Under the pieces are notes generated by a model, which saw only the letters and a program-made list of their open reading frames with translations, ran no database searches and was not told the DNA's origin. From Flexithrix dorotheae DSM 6795 (lineage in GTDB: Bacteria > Bacteroidota > Bacteroidia > Cytophagales > Flammeovirgaceae): DNA of 64,000 nucleotides. The stretch's first letter is position 1. Each line of letters opens with the position of its first letter. Of the stretch, positions 25,904-35,283 are shown in pieces. The stretch covers positions 204 to 64,203 of the forward strand of contig NZ_KB903476.1 of assembly GCF_000379765.1 (NCBI RefSeq). The letters are read 5' to 3'. The translations under genes and the position numbers were made by a program.

Positions 25904-27724
25904 ATGAAAAATTTATTGGAAGAACAGGAATTTAAAGAGAAACGGGCACTTTGGCCCTTTCTCAAACGAATTTTCAAACATAGTTTAAAGTATAAACAGT
26001 TATTCTGGACCCTTTTTCTTTCTACTACCATTGTGGCAATAATCGAAGCCATTTTTCCACTAATCTGGCTGGATTTTATCGATAAATTAATTGTTCCGGT
26101 GGTAACTTCATTAAAAGAAAATCCTGATAACTTAGAAGCGAAGGAGATTGTAAAAGACGGATTATTCGATTATGGAATCATTTATTTTCTGGCCGTTTTG
26201 ATCCAGATTGTTTGCACCATAGTCCTGATTTTTTGTGGAGGAAGAATCATGGAATATGTGATTTATGATTTAAGAAAGGAAATGTTCAACAAACTTCAGT
26301 ATCTGTCATTTTCTTATTATGATAAATCGGCTATTGGCTGGTTAATCTCACGAATTACATCTGATACCGACAGGGTTTCTGAACTGATTTCCTGGGGTTT
26401 TCTGGAATTGGTTTGGGGAGTGGGAATGATCGTATTCTGTTTCATTGCCATGTTTATTTACAATTGGGTTTTAGCATTACTGGTTTTGGTTACCATCCCA
26501 ATTTTAATGGTGATTACCATAAAAATCAGGATGCTGGTTTTAAAATATTCCCGAAAATCCAGAAAACTCAATAGTGAAATCACGGCCAGTTTCAATGAAA
26601 ACCTGAATGGAATAGAGGTAAATAAATCCACTGTACAGGAAACAAAAGCCTCTGAAAAGTTTCAGGTATTGAGCACTAAAATGAGAGGAAGTTCTTATAA
26701 ATCTTCTTTTTATTCGGCCATGTATACTCCGTTGGTATTAATGGTTGGGGCCATTGCCGCAGCATTGGTAGTTTATGCAGGGGGAAACATGCTTATAGCC
26801 GGCTGGGCGGGAATTTCGATTGGTACACTGGGTGCATTTTTCGTGTATTCCAGAAGCATTTTTATGCCTATTTTCGATATTACCCGATTTTATGCCCTGG
26901 CACAAAGTTGTTTATCGGCAGGGGAAAGAATTTTTTCCCTTATTGATGAACCCATTGAAATTAAAGATAAACCCGGAGTGAAGAACTTTGCTCCACTAAA
27001 AGGAGGAATTACTTTTAAAAATGTGGATTTCCATTATGTTGCGGAGAAGCCCATTCTTAAAAATTTCAACCTGAATATTCAGCCGGGAGAATCTATTGCT
27101 TTAGTGGGGCCAACTGGTGAGGGGAAATCAACCATAATTAGTCTGATCAGCAGGTTTTATGAACCAGTTAATGGCAAGCTTTTAATTGATGGAACTGACT
27201 ATAGAGAAAGAACCTTGAAAAGTTTCCGAGAACAACTGGGCATTATTTTGCAAACCCCGCATCTGTTTTCAGGAACCATTCGGGATAATATAAAATATGG
27301 AAAGCTGGCTGCCACCGATGAAGAAATTGCTGAGGCATTGGAAACAATTGGGGCGTCAGAATTTTCCAACAGGCTCGATCAGGAAGTAGGAGAAGAAGGA
27401 GGCAATTTATCCATTGGGGAGAAACAATTGATTTCCTTTGCCAGAACGATTCTGAAAGATCCAAAAATCCTGATCATGGATGAAGCAACTTCCTCTATTG
27501 ATACCCTGGCTGAAATAAAAATTCAGAAAGGCATTGAAAAAATCATAAAGGGTAGAACCTCCATCATTATTGCACACAGGCTTTCTACCATTAAGCATTG
27601 TGACAGGATTTTGGTGATCAAAAAAGGCAGAATTTTAGAAGAAGGCAACCATGCAACACTGTTGGCAAAGCAGGGATTCTATCACCGGCTTTACACCCGC
27701 CAAAGCCGCCTGACTTTGGCATAA
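25904..27724 (+). CDS. ABC exporter half-transporter, subunit with altered signature
   Basis: A 606-residue half-transporter, 61 bases downstream of its partner. Membrane helices occupy residues about 25-320. The nucleotide-binding domain has Walker A GPTGEGKST near 400, a degenerate signature NLSIGEKQL near 501 and Walker B ILIMDEATS near 523 with the catalytic Glu intact. Pairing with the upstream subunit would give one canonical site (this Walker A/B with the partner's LSGGQ) and one degenerate site. A terminator follows at once. Confidence 0.9.
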   Translation: MKNLLEEQEFKEKRALWPFLKRIFKHSLKYKQLFWTLFLSTTIVAIIEAIFPLIWLDFIDKLIVPVVTSLKENPDNLEAKEIVKDGLFDYGIIYFLAVLIQIVCTIVLIFCGGRIMEYVIYDLRKEMFNKLQYLSFSYYDKSAIGWLISRITSDTDRVSELISWGFLELVWGVGMIVFCFIAMFIYNWVLALLVLVTIPILMVITIKIRMLVLKYSRKSRKLNSEITASFNENLNGIEVNKSTVQETKASEKFQVLSTKMRGSSYKSSFYSAMYTPLVLMVGAIAAALVVYAGGNMLIAGWAGISIGTLGAFFVYSRSIFMPIFDITRFYALAQSCLSAGERIFSLIDEPIEIKDKPGVKNFAPLKGGITFKNVDFHYVAEKPILKNFNLNIQPGESIALVGPTGEGKSTIISLISRFYEPVNGKLLIDGTDYRERTLKSFREQLGIILQTPHLFSGTIRDNIKYGKLAATDEEIAEALETIGASEFSNRLDQEVGEEGGNLSIGEKQLISFARTILKDPKILIMDEATSSIDTLAEIKIQKGIEKIIKGRTSIIIAHRLSTIKHCDRILVIKKGRILEEGNHATLLAKQGFYHRLYTRQSRLTLA

Positions 27725-27770
27725 TAAAACCCCCATCCCAAAAACAGGATGGGGGTTATTTATGCTTTTA
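27689..27770. repeat. Direct repeat copy 1: ABC gene end plus terminator
   Basis: These bases cover the last codons of the second ABC subunit and its terminator. A close copy stands at 30775-30847. The two match from CTNTACACCC through the terminator to ATGCTTTT, with a 9-base gap and a few substitutions. They flank the secreted protein gene at 27780-30647. Confidence 0.75.
27728..27760 (+). terminator. Terminator of the ABC exporter operon
   Basis: Stem AACCCCCATCC/GGATGGGGGTT with loop CAAAAACA, followed by TATTTAT. It lies between the ABC operon and the convergent secreted-protein gene and may serve both. Confidence 0.75.
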
Positions 27771-27779
27771 TTGAGATAA

Positions 27780-30647
27780 CTATTTCATAACTTTTTGGAC
27801 TCCAAATTTCCCATCTACTTCAATTATAATGGTATAGACCCCTTCTGGAATTGAGGAAAAATCAAACTTATGATTTTTTATTCCGACTTCTTGTTCTGGG
27901 AAATGTATCTTTCTTCCTGAAATATCAAAAAATGAAAATTTCACCAGTTTACCTATAAATTGTTCAGAAGTAATAGTTAAAAAATCTTTAACAGGATTTG
28001 GATAAAAAGAAATTGAAGTCTGTAATTTATCGTTAATAAGAGCTGCTATTGCTGAAACTACTATTTCAAAAGTTTGCTCTACCTTGCCCCCTCTTCCATC
28101 ATCTGCCGTTATAGTGACAATTGCAGTACCTGAACCTTTTTCTTCAATAATCAAAAACGTTTCCGAGATCGAGACTTTTACAACCTGCTCATTATTACTT
28201 GATACTGATATAGAAAGTGAATCCTGGTCATCATCGAAAAACATCAAAGAAAAATCGATCTTTTCTGTTCCAAACCCCTTGCTTAGGCTTTGATTTTGAA
28301 TTGAATCCACTACGAAGGGGGCTAAATTCATTTTTTCAATAGAAATAGAAAAGCTATCCTGGACACTACCTTCATTTTGATCGGTGGCTGTTACAATTAC
28401 TTTTGTCGCTCCAATACCTTTCTCATGTATGATAAGATTAGAATCTGAAATTGACACAATTGCAATTCCTTCATTTTCTATTACTGCTGAGAAGCTTAGT
28501 GTATCATCATTATCATCCAAAAACACATCAGATAAATCAATTTTTATACTGTCAAAACCCTCAGTTAAATATTGATCTTCTATAGAATTTTGAATTTCTG
28601 GTTTATTTTTAGTTTTTACAGTAACATAAAATGTGGTTGAAATCTCGCCTCCATTTCCATCATTTGCGGTAATAGTAATCATTGTTTTACCAATTCCTTT
28701 TTCAATAATAGAAAGGTGGTTATCTGAAATATTTACATCAACAATTTTAACATCTTTGCTGGTGGCAGTTATTGAAAGAGAATCCTCATTTTCATCCTCA
28801 AATATATTCGTTAAATCAAACTCAGCCTTTTCAAAACCTTTATAAAAGACCTGACTTGGAATCGTATTCCTGACCACAGGATTCTTATTTTCTAAAACAA
28901 TGATGGTAAAGGAATCACTCACCTTTCCTCCTCTTCCATCATCTGCTATTACCGTAATATCAACAGTTCCTATCCCTTTTTCTAGGATTGTTAAAGTTTG
29001 ACCACTTACATCATAAGTTACCAGACTTTGATTTGAAGAAGTAACTTTAAAATATAAAGGGTCGTTGTTGCTATCCTGAAAGTAGTCCAATAAATTTATT
29101 TCTAACTTTTCAAACCCTTCATTTAGTTTGTAGTCTAACATACTATTTTTAATAGACGGAGCCACATTATCCGGGTCATTTAAACCAAGCTTTAAAACGA
29201 AGGCATCCTTTTGGCCTTTGCTTGTTATTAATGAAGAATTCCCAAAATCCAGAGAATTATTTTCAAATGTTCCTGAAATATATAAATTACCATATTTATC
29301 CACAGACATTGAATTTCCACTCTCGGTAAAATAAGATTCTCCGCCATAAGACTTTGCCCATTGAGCTTGCCCATCTGTATTAAACTTGGAAATATAAATA
29401 TCTTCTCCTTCTAAGTTTTTTATGGTTACCCCATTACCAAAATCTAAGGTTCCGCTACCATAAGATCCCACAACAAAAAGATTCCCTAATTTATCAATAG
29501 CAATGGCTCTTCCTTCATCTTCACTACTATCTGTAGGAGTTTTTGCCCATTGGGCAATTCCATCTGTATCGTACTTTACAATATAAGTATCAAACCAAGA
29601 TGTCCCTGAAATTTTCACGGAATTACCAAAATCCAATTCATTACTGATAAAATAACCTGTTGCATAAACATTTCCTGCTAAATCTACTACTATAGAGTTT
29701 CCTTCATCATATTCTACTCCGTTTATCTCTTTTGCCCACTGAGCTGCTCCCTCACTGTTAAATTTAACAATATAAGCATCAGTTGGACCAGTGTATCTCA
29801 AACTAATAGAGACCCCATTTCCAAAGTCCAGAGTTTCTGAATCTGCCTCTCCTGTAACATATATATTACCTAGTGTATCTACTGCAACAGACTTTCCTCC
29901 TTCAATATTTCCTCCTCCCGCAGCTTTAGCCCATTGAGCTATTCCGTCTTTATCATACTTTACAATGAAAGACCCTTTATTTCCACCATCTTTGGTTACC
30001 TGTATAGAATTTCCAAAATCCAACGAACCAAAGATGCTACCAGTAAGATATATATTATGTAGTTTATCCAATACTAAGGATTTACCTTCCCCTGACCCAT
30101 TTGCCGTTTTCACCCATTGAGCCTCACCATCATTATTAAACTTAGTTATAAACAATGTCTCTAATTTACTTCTAGTAGCAGTAACAGAATTCCCAAAATC
30201 TACTGAGGGACTTCCAAAAAGCCCGGAAATATAAATATTTCCAATACTATCCACTGCTACAGTATTTCCCTTTTCATCATTTGTACCACCAATAACCTTA
30301 ACCCACTCAACTTCTCCAAAGGAATTATATTTTGCAAGAAAGATATCTGTACCTCCATTCCCATTTAAAGTAATTCCATTTCCAAAATTTATAGAATTAC
30401 TATTAAAGTCTCCTACAACAAACACATTACCCATAGTATCGATAGCTATGGATTTTCCGTAATCTCCATAGATTCCTCCTATACCATTAGCCCAATAAGT
30501 AGTAACCTGAGCTGAACTTCCAAAGGGATTACCTAATAAAATCATTCCCAAAAGAACAATTAACAACACATTTCCGTTTATTTGGAAAAATTGACAATAC
30601 CCATAAATTTTAAAAATAAAATTTATCCATGAAGCATTTTTTTGCAT
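27780..30647 (-). CDS. Secreted SBBP beta-propeller protein with type IX sorting domain
   Basis: About 955 residues from the ATG at 30647, chosen because it precedes a signal peptide (GNVLLIVLLGMILLGNPFGS); the frame extends to 30710. The N-terminal half holds eight or so SBBP repeats of about 50 residues with the phrase 'D.GN.Y..G.F....DFGN' and 'AQWAK', a beta-propeller. Four cadherin/Ig-like repeats of about 95 residues follow ('VTITADDGRGGKV...F.I.V'). The C-terminus (ISFYPNPVKDFLTI ... GVYTIIIEVDG.....KVMK) is a type A sorting domain for export by the type IX system. It is probably a cell-surface or released adhesion-type protein. Direct repeats bracket the gene, suggesting it was inserted after the ABC operon. 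Confidence 0.85.
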   Translation of the reverse strand: MQKNASWINFIFKIYGYCQFFQINGNVLLIVLLGMILLGNPFGSSAQVTTYWANGIGGIYGDYGKSIAIDTMGNVFVVGDFNSNSINFGNGITLNGNGGTDIFLAKYNSFGEVEWVKVIGGTNDEKGNTVAVDSIGNIYISGLFGSPSVDFGNSVTATRSKLETLFITKFNNDGEAQWVKTANGSGEGKSLVLDKLHNIYLTGSIFGSLDFGNSIQVTKDGGNKGSFIVKYDKDGIAQWAKAAGGGNIEGGKSVAVDTLGNIYVTGEADSETLDFGNGVSISLRYTGPTDAYIVKFNSEGAAQWAKEINGVEYDEGNSIVVDLAGNVYATGYFISNELDFGNSVKISGTSWFDTYIVKYDTDGIAQWAKTPTDSSEDEGRAIAIDKLGNLFVVGSYGSGTLDFGNGVTIKNLEGEDIYISKFNTDGQAQWAKSYGGESYFTESGNSMSVDKYGNLYISGTFENNSLDFGNSSLITSKGQKDAFVLKLGLNDPDNVAPSIKNSMLDYKLNEGFEKLEINLLDYFQDSNNDPLYFKVTSSNQSLVTYDVSGQTLTILEKGIGTVDITVIADDGRGGKVSDSFTIIVLENKNPVVRNTIPSQVFYKGFEKAEFDLTNIFEDENEDSLSITATSKDVKIVDVNISDNHLSIIEKGIGKTMITITANDGNGGEISTTFYVTVKTKNKPEIQNSIEDQYLTEGFDSIKIDLSDVFLDDNDDTLSFSAVIENEGIAIVSISDSNLIIHEKGIGATKVIVTATDQNEGSVQDSFSISIEKMNLAPFVVDSIQNQSLSKGFGTEKIDFSLMFFDDDQDSLSISVSSNNEQVVKVSISETFLIIEEKGSGTAIVTITADDGRGGKVEQTFEIVVSAIAALINDKLQTSISFYPNPVKDFLTITSEQFIGKLVKFSFFDISGRKIHFPEQEVGIKNHKFDFSSIPEGVYTIIIEVDGKFGVQKVMK

Positions 30648-30774
30648 CTTTCTCCTGATTAATAAATTAATAAAAAAAACAACAACCCTCAAATAACGGA
30701 TTACAACCACTCAACAATATAAAAAATGGATGTAATTAATTATCTCAAAGGAAATTATTATTTAAAATCCAAAC

Positions 30775-30847
30775 TCTACACCCACCTGACTCTGGCATAA
30801 ATAAACCCCCATCCCAAAAACAGGATGGGGGTTTTATTATGCTTTTG
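30775..30847. repeat. Direct repeat copy 2: relic of ABC gene end plus terminator
   Basis: A near copy of 27689-27770 with no gene in front of it. It preserves the last codons of the second ABC subunit (CCTGACTNTGGCATAA) and the whole terminator. This fits a duplication formed when the secreted-protein gene came to lie between the two copies. Confidence 0.75.
30804..30838 (+). terminator. Second copy of the ABC operon terminator
   Basis: The stem AACCCCCATCC/GGATGGGGGTT is identical to the one at 27728 and is followed by TTTATTAT. No plus-strand gene ends just upstream, so it is a relic or insulates the next secreted-protein gene. Confidence 0.7.
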
Positions 30848-31111
30848 TATTATCCTTCCAGTGACCATTTTTTGGATTGATATATATAATGGTTTGCAAA
30901 TAAACAAGGAAAATATCACAGAATATAATTTAAATACACTCCTATTTTAATGAAATAAAAGTATTTATTATACAATAAAAACAGGTCAAAACAATAAATA
31001 CTTCATTGAAACCAAATAATTGTTAACAATTACAATACGCTTTTTTAATGTCTTAGAAAGTCTTTAGCTTTAGCCGTTAGGTTCAATTTTGAATTAGTAA
31101 AACATAAAAAA

Positions 31112-34100
31112 ATGAGATTTTCGACCACAGGTAAATTTAAACTATCACATAAGGTTATACTATTTTTTGGCTTTTTATACCTTCTAAGTCTCCCATTTTC
31201 AGGTTATAGCCAATGTAAAATTAACTCTACCTACAATCCTTCAGTTTCTTTTTCTGTATTGCCAAATGATTCCGTAACATCTGTCAAGCTGAAAATATCT
31301 AATTATTATTCTAATATAGAAGGACATAAGACAATAATATTTTCTGAATGGCAACCAATTAACCAAGTAGAGTTTAACGCGGATGGAGAATATGAACTTC
31401 TTCACAAAGCATTTGTTGATTCTGTTACCTTAGACTTTAATTTTGAGACCTTTCATCCTTATACCGTTTGTGGTTCTATTGGAGATTCGATTTCTTTCGA
31501 TTGGCAATTAATCATTACAGCATCAGGTACTTCTGGCCAAAACCTCGATTTTTCAGGTAAATTATGGTCTAATTCACTTCAAAATGTAGGTGTTGTTTAT
31601 GATGGTCTAAACTTTATTTCAGGTTCCATCAATGCATTTTTAGAAGGGAAACTACTCAATTTATATCCTGACAAGGATCGTGATGGTTATGGAGATGCAA
31701 ATGCAGATCCGCTTCCCCAAAAATATTGCTCCCGAAGTTGTCTTGGGTGGGGATACTCTGAAAACAACCTGGACTGTGATGATAATGATAAGAATATTCG
31801 ACCAAATGCCTTAGAGGTTTGCGATGGGATAGACAATAACTGTGATGGAATAATTGATGAGAATAAAAGCGTATGGTATGTTGATAATGATAAGGATGGG
31901 TATGGAACTGCTGCTGATAGTATTTACGCATGTCAAAAACCTGAAGGCTATGTTTCAGTTAGTGGAGACTGCCATGATAGTAACCCTGCAATATATCCAG
32001 GAGCCACAGAATTATGTGATGGAATAGACAATAACTGTGACGGACTAATTGAAGAGAATAGAAGCGTTTGGTATGTGGACAATGATTATGATGGGTATGG
32101 AAATGCTGCTGATAGTATTTTTGCCTGCGTTAAACCAAGTGGTTATGTTTCAATAAGTGGGGATTGTGATGATTCGAACGAAAATATATATCCGGGAAAT
32201 ACTGAATATTGTGACGGATTAGATAATGATTGTAATCCTGAAACAATAGAAATCCTTAAAACTTGGTATATCGATAAAGATGGAGATGGAGCTGGTGACC
32301 CTTTGGACAGCATACAAACATGTACTAAACCTCCTGGATATGAATGGAATAATTTGGACTGTAACGATAATGACAAGAATATTTCTCCTTGGTTAAAAGA
32401 TGTTTGTGACGGTATTGATAATGATTGTGATGGGGAAATTGATGAAGACCCAGCACTTTGGTTTGCTGATTTTGATGGGGATGGCTTTGGTAATGCCTTA
32501 GATAGTATTTTTACATGTGATCCACCCGCTAACTATGTGTCCAATAAATCAGACTGTAATGATTCTTTAAAAACTGTTTTTCCAGGAGCTCCGGAAATTT
32601 GCGATGGGATTGACAACGATTGTGATGGGGAAATTGATGAAGAAGCCACAGATAGATCCACCTGGTATGCTGACAAAGATGGAGATGGTTTTGGTAATCC
32701 TAAAGACATCTATTATGCTTGTGAACAGCCTAAAGGCTATATAGTTGATAATACCGATTGTAATGATTCTCTTAAAACTGTGTATCCGGGAGCTCCGGAG
32801 ATTTGTGACGGTATTGATAATGATTGTGATGGGGAAATTGATGAAGAGGCTACTGATAAAACTACATGGTATGCTGATAATGATGGTGATGGTTTTGGCA
32901 ATCTCAATGAAAGTATTCAGGCATGCAACCAGCCAGAAGGCTATGTAGCTGATAATACAGATTGTGATGATGAAAATAAAACTGTTTTTCCAGAAGCCCC
33001 AGAACTTTGTGATGGACTTGACAATGACTGTGATGGGGAAATTGAGGAAGAGGCTACTGATAAAACTACATGGTATGCAGATATAGATGAAGATGGATTC
33101 GGTGATCCTAATCAAAGCATTCAAGCTTGTGGGCAACCAACAGGCTATGTTGCGGATAATACCGATTGTAATGATGACAACAAAAATATTTACCCTGGTG
33201 CTCCGGAACTTTGTGACGGCCTTGACAATGATTGTGATGGGGAAATTGATGAAGATGCCATAGATCAAAAAACCTGGTATGCAGATATAGATGAAGATGG
33301 ATTCGGTGATCCTAATCAAAGCATTCAAGCTTGTGAGCAACCAACAGGCTTTGTTGCGGATAATACCGATTGTAATGATGACAACAAAAATATTTACCCT
33401 GGTGCTCCAGAACTTTGTGACGGCCTTGACAATGATTGCGATGGGGAAATTGATGAAGAGGCTACAGATATGGCCACCTGGTATGCTGATAAAGATGCTG
33501 ATGGTTTTGGTGATCCTAATGAAAATATCCTGGCATGTGAGCAACCTGAGGGTTATGTAGCTGATAATACCGATTGCAATGACTCCAATAAAAACACCTA
33601 TCCTGGAGCAGTTGAACTTTGTGATGGAATTGATAATGACTGTGATGGTGAAATAGATGAAGGCGCCACTCAATTAGCCACCTGGTATGCCGATAAAGAT
33701 GGAGATGGCTTTGGTAATCCCAATGAAAGTCAGGAAGCTTGCGAACAGCCTAAAGGCTATGTTGCAGATGACACAGATTGTGATGATACCAATAAAAATA
33801 TCTACCGGGGAGCAACAGAACTTTGTGATGGTATTGACAATGACTGTGATGGTGAAATTGATGAAGAGGCTACGGATATGGTGACCTGGTATGCTGATAA
33901 AGATGGTGATGGTTATGGAAACCCGAATGAAAGTCTGGAAGCCTGTGAACAACCCGAAGGTTATGTAACTAATCACACAGATTGCGATGACTCCAACAAA
34001 GATATCTATCCGGAAGCTCCAGAACTTTGTGATGGCTTGGACAATGATTGTGATGGGGAAATTGATGAAGAAGCTACAGATAAATCCACTTGGTATGCAG

Positions 34101-35197
34101 ATAAAGATGGTGATGGCTTTGGCGATCCTAATGAAAGTGCTCAAGCCTGTGTACCACCTGTAGGCTATGTGGCTGATAATACCGATTGTGATGATGAAAA
34201 TAAGGATACTTATCCTGGAGCGGTTGAACTGGAAGATGGTCTGGACAATGATTGTGATGGGGAGATTGAAACACCCACTACATTTTCCCTAAACCTTTCC
34301 CTGTCTATTCCGGGCAATTCCACTGCATCAACAATTAATGTTTTCCTATATAAAGTCTCAAATGAGGGACTGGACCTTATTGAAGAAAAACAGTGGGCAA
34401 ATGCTGCTTTAAACTTTTCAGGTTTAAATGGAGGAAAATATTTGATAAAAGCTGTCCCTAATATTGACTCCGATTTACTTATCACTTATTCGGGAAATAC
34501 TATTATTGAAGCGGAAGCTGAGTTTTTCAATATCAATAATAATGTAGAATATAGCCTGACATTACAACAAATAGAAAAAACAGCTGAAGGCAAAGGAGTG
34601 ATTGAGGGCTTTGTATTATTAGAAGAAGAAAGCTCAGGAGGCAGAATAGCTCAGGGATTTGAGGTTACAGGAACTCCAATTCCAAATGTCCCGGTATATG
34701 CGGAATCAGAAAGTACTGGAAAAACTGTTTCAAATGCTGTTTCTGATGAAACCGGCTGGTTCAAATTACAGGGTTTAACTACTGGAAACTACCTGATCAA
34801 AGCTGATTACCAGGGCAAAGCCATAGAATTAAGTTCATCCAAAATCACGCTGGAAAATGAGAATTCAACCCTTAATTTATCTGTACTTATTGGAGACAAG
34901 GAAATCATTGTAAATGTAGAATCTGTCACTGGTATTTCAGATGAATTGTTGGCAAAAGGAATTTCCCTATTCCCAAATCCGGTGACCAGTACCTTGGTAA
35001 TTGAAACTAAAAAGCCAATAGAGGGCAGTGTAAAAATCAGAATTTTAGATAGTTCAGGTAGAGAAGTAAATCAACAAATCTTCAAGAAAAGCACTTTCCA
35101 GTTTGAACTAGACATGGAAAAACTTTCGAAAGGAATTTACATGATCAACTTCATCAGTAATGAAGGTCAGGCAATTTGGAAAGTAATGAAAGAATAG
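31112..35197 (+). CDS. Secreted MopE-like repeat protein with type IX sorting domain
   Basis: A 1361-residue exported protein. A signal peptide (ILFFGFLYLLSLPFSGYS) is at residues about 15-33. Residues about 186-1055 hold 13 units of about 68 residues, each with WYADKDGDGFG (Asp-rich, calcium-binding look), an Asp-Cys pair near TDCND, and CDGIDNDCDGEIDE. This is the metal-binding motif first noted in the copper-binding protein MopE. The 13th unit has lost its first Cys (LEDGLDNDCDG). A carboxypeptidase-regulatory-like beta domain (residues about 1170-1260, TGWFKLQGLTTGNYLIKADY) and a type A sorting domain (ISLFPNPVTSTLVIET) follow. A long flexible, metal-binding stalk displayed on the cell surface is the likely role. 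Confidence 0.9.
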   Translation: MRFSTTGKFKLSHKVILFFGFLYLLSLPFSGYSQCKINSTYNPSVSFSVLPNDSVTSVKLKISNYYSNIEGHKTIIFSEWQPINQVEFNADGEYELLHKAFVDSVTLDFNFETFHPYTVCGSIGDSISFDWQLIITASGTSGQNLDFSGKLWSNSLQNVGVVYDGLNFISGSINAFLEGKLLNLYPDKDRDGYGDANADPLPQKYCSRSCLGWGYSENNLDCDDNDKNIRPNALEVCDGIDNNCDGIIDENKSVWYVDNDKDGYGTAADSIYACQKPEGYVSVSGDCHDSNPAIYPGATELCDGIDNNCDGLIEENRSVWYVDNDYDGYGNAADSIFACVKPSGYVSISGDCDDSNENIYPGNTEYCDGLDNDCNPETIEILKTWYIDKDGDGAGDPLDSIQTCTKPPGYEWNNLDCNDNDKNISPWLKDVCDGIDNDCDGEIDEDPALWFADFDGDGFGNALDSIFTCDPPANYVSNKSDCNDSLKTVFPGAPEICDGIDNDCDGEIDEEATDRSTWYADKDGDGFGNPKDIYYACEQPKGYIVDNTDCNDSLKTVYPGAPEICDGIDNDCDGEIDEEATDKTTWYADNDGDGFGNLNESIQACNQPEGYVADNTDCDDENKTVFPEAPELCDGLDNDCDGEIEEEATDKTTWYADIDEDGFGDPNQSIQACGQPTGYVADNTDCNDDNKNIYPGAPELCDGLDNDCDGEIDEDAIDQKTWYADIDEDGFGDPNQSIQACEQPTGFVADNTDCNDDNKNIYPGAPELCDGLDNDCDGEIDEEATDMATWYADKDADGFGDPNENILACEQPEGYVADNTDCNDSNKNTYPGAVELCDGIDNDCDGEIDEGATQLATWYADKDGDGFGNPNESQEACEQPKGYVADDTDCDDTNKNIYRGATELCDGIDNDCDGEIDEEATDMVTWYADKDGDGYGNPNESLEACEQPEGYVTNHTDCDDSNKDIYPEAPELCDGLDNDCDGEIDEEATDKSTWYADKDGDGFGDPNESAQACVPPVGYVADNTDCDDENKDTYPGAVELEDGLDNDCDGEIETPTTFSLNLSLSIPGNSTASTINVFLYKVSNEGLDLIEEKQWANAALNFSGLNGGKYLIKAVPNIDSDLLITYSGNTIIEAEAEFFNINNNVEYSLTLQQIEKTAEGKGVIEGFVLLEEESSGGRIAQGFEVTGTPIPNVPVYAESESTGKTVSNAVSDETGWFKLQGLTTGNYLIKADYQGKAIELSSSKITLENENSTLNLSVLIGDKEIIVNVESVTGISDELLAKGISLFPNPVTSTLVIETKKPIEGSVKIRILDSSGREVNQQIFKKSTFQFELDMEKLSKGIYMINFISNEGQAIWKVMKE
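31667..34273 (+). repeat. Tandem repeat array in the MopE-like gene
   Basis: Thirteen coding units of roughly 204 bases. The units differ by many substitutions except two neighbours, 33071-33274 and 33275-33478, which differ at only about four positions over their first 184 bases. That pair is a recent tandem duplication. The array also opens long minus-strand frames (32567-33673, 33674-34144), which are artefacts of the repeat. Confidence 0.85.
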
Positions 35198-35225
35198 ATG
35201 GATAAAAAATCCATTTAAATACAAG

Positions 35226-35262
35226 GAAAACCTCCTGAGTTCAAATTCAGGAGGTTTTCTCA
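35226..35262. terminator. Bidirectional terminator between MopE-like and peptidase genes
   Basis: Stem GAAAACCTCCTGA/TCAGGAGGTTTTC (35226-35238 with 35247-35259) with an 8-base loop and T or A runs on both sides. It lies between two convergent genes and can serve both. Confidence 0.8.
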
Positions 35263-35283
35263 TATAAAACGGATTCCATTTTT

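Noticed and set aside
32567-34144. Long minus-strand frames of 368 and 156 codons over the MopE-like gene
   Set aside because: They repeat with the 204-base period of the sense gene, show only low-complexity Ile/Phe/Thr protein, and are shadows of the repeat array.
31667-34273. Regular repeats that could suggest a CRISPR array
   Set aside because: The repeats are coding, about 204 bases long, have no unique spacers and stay in frame.
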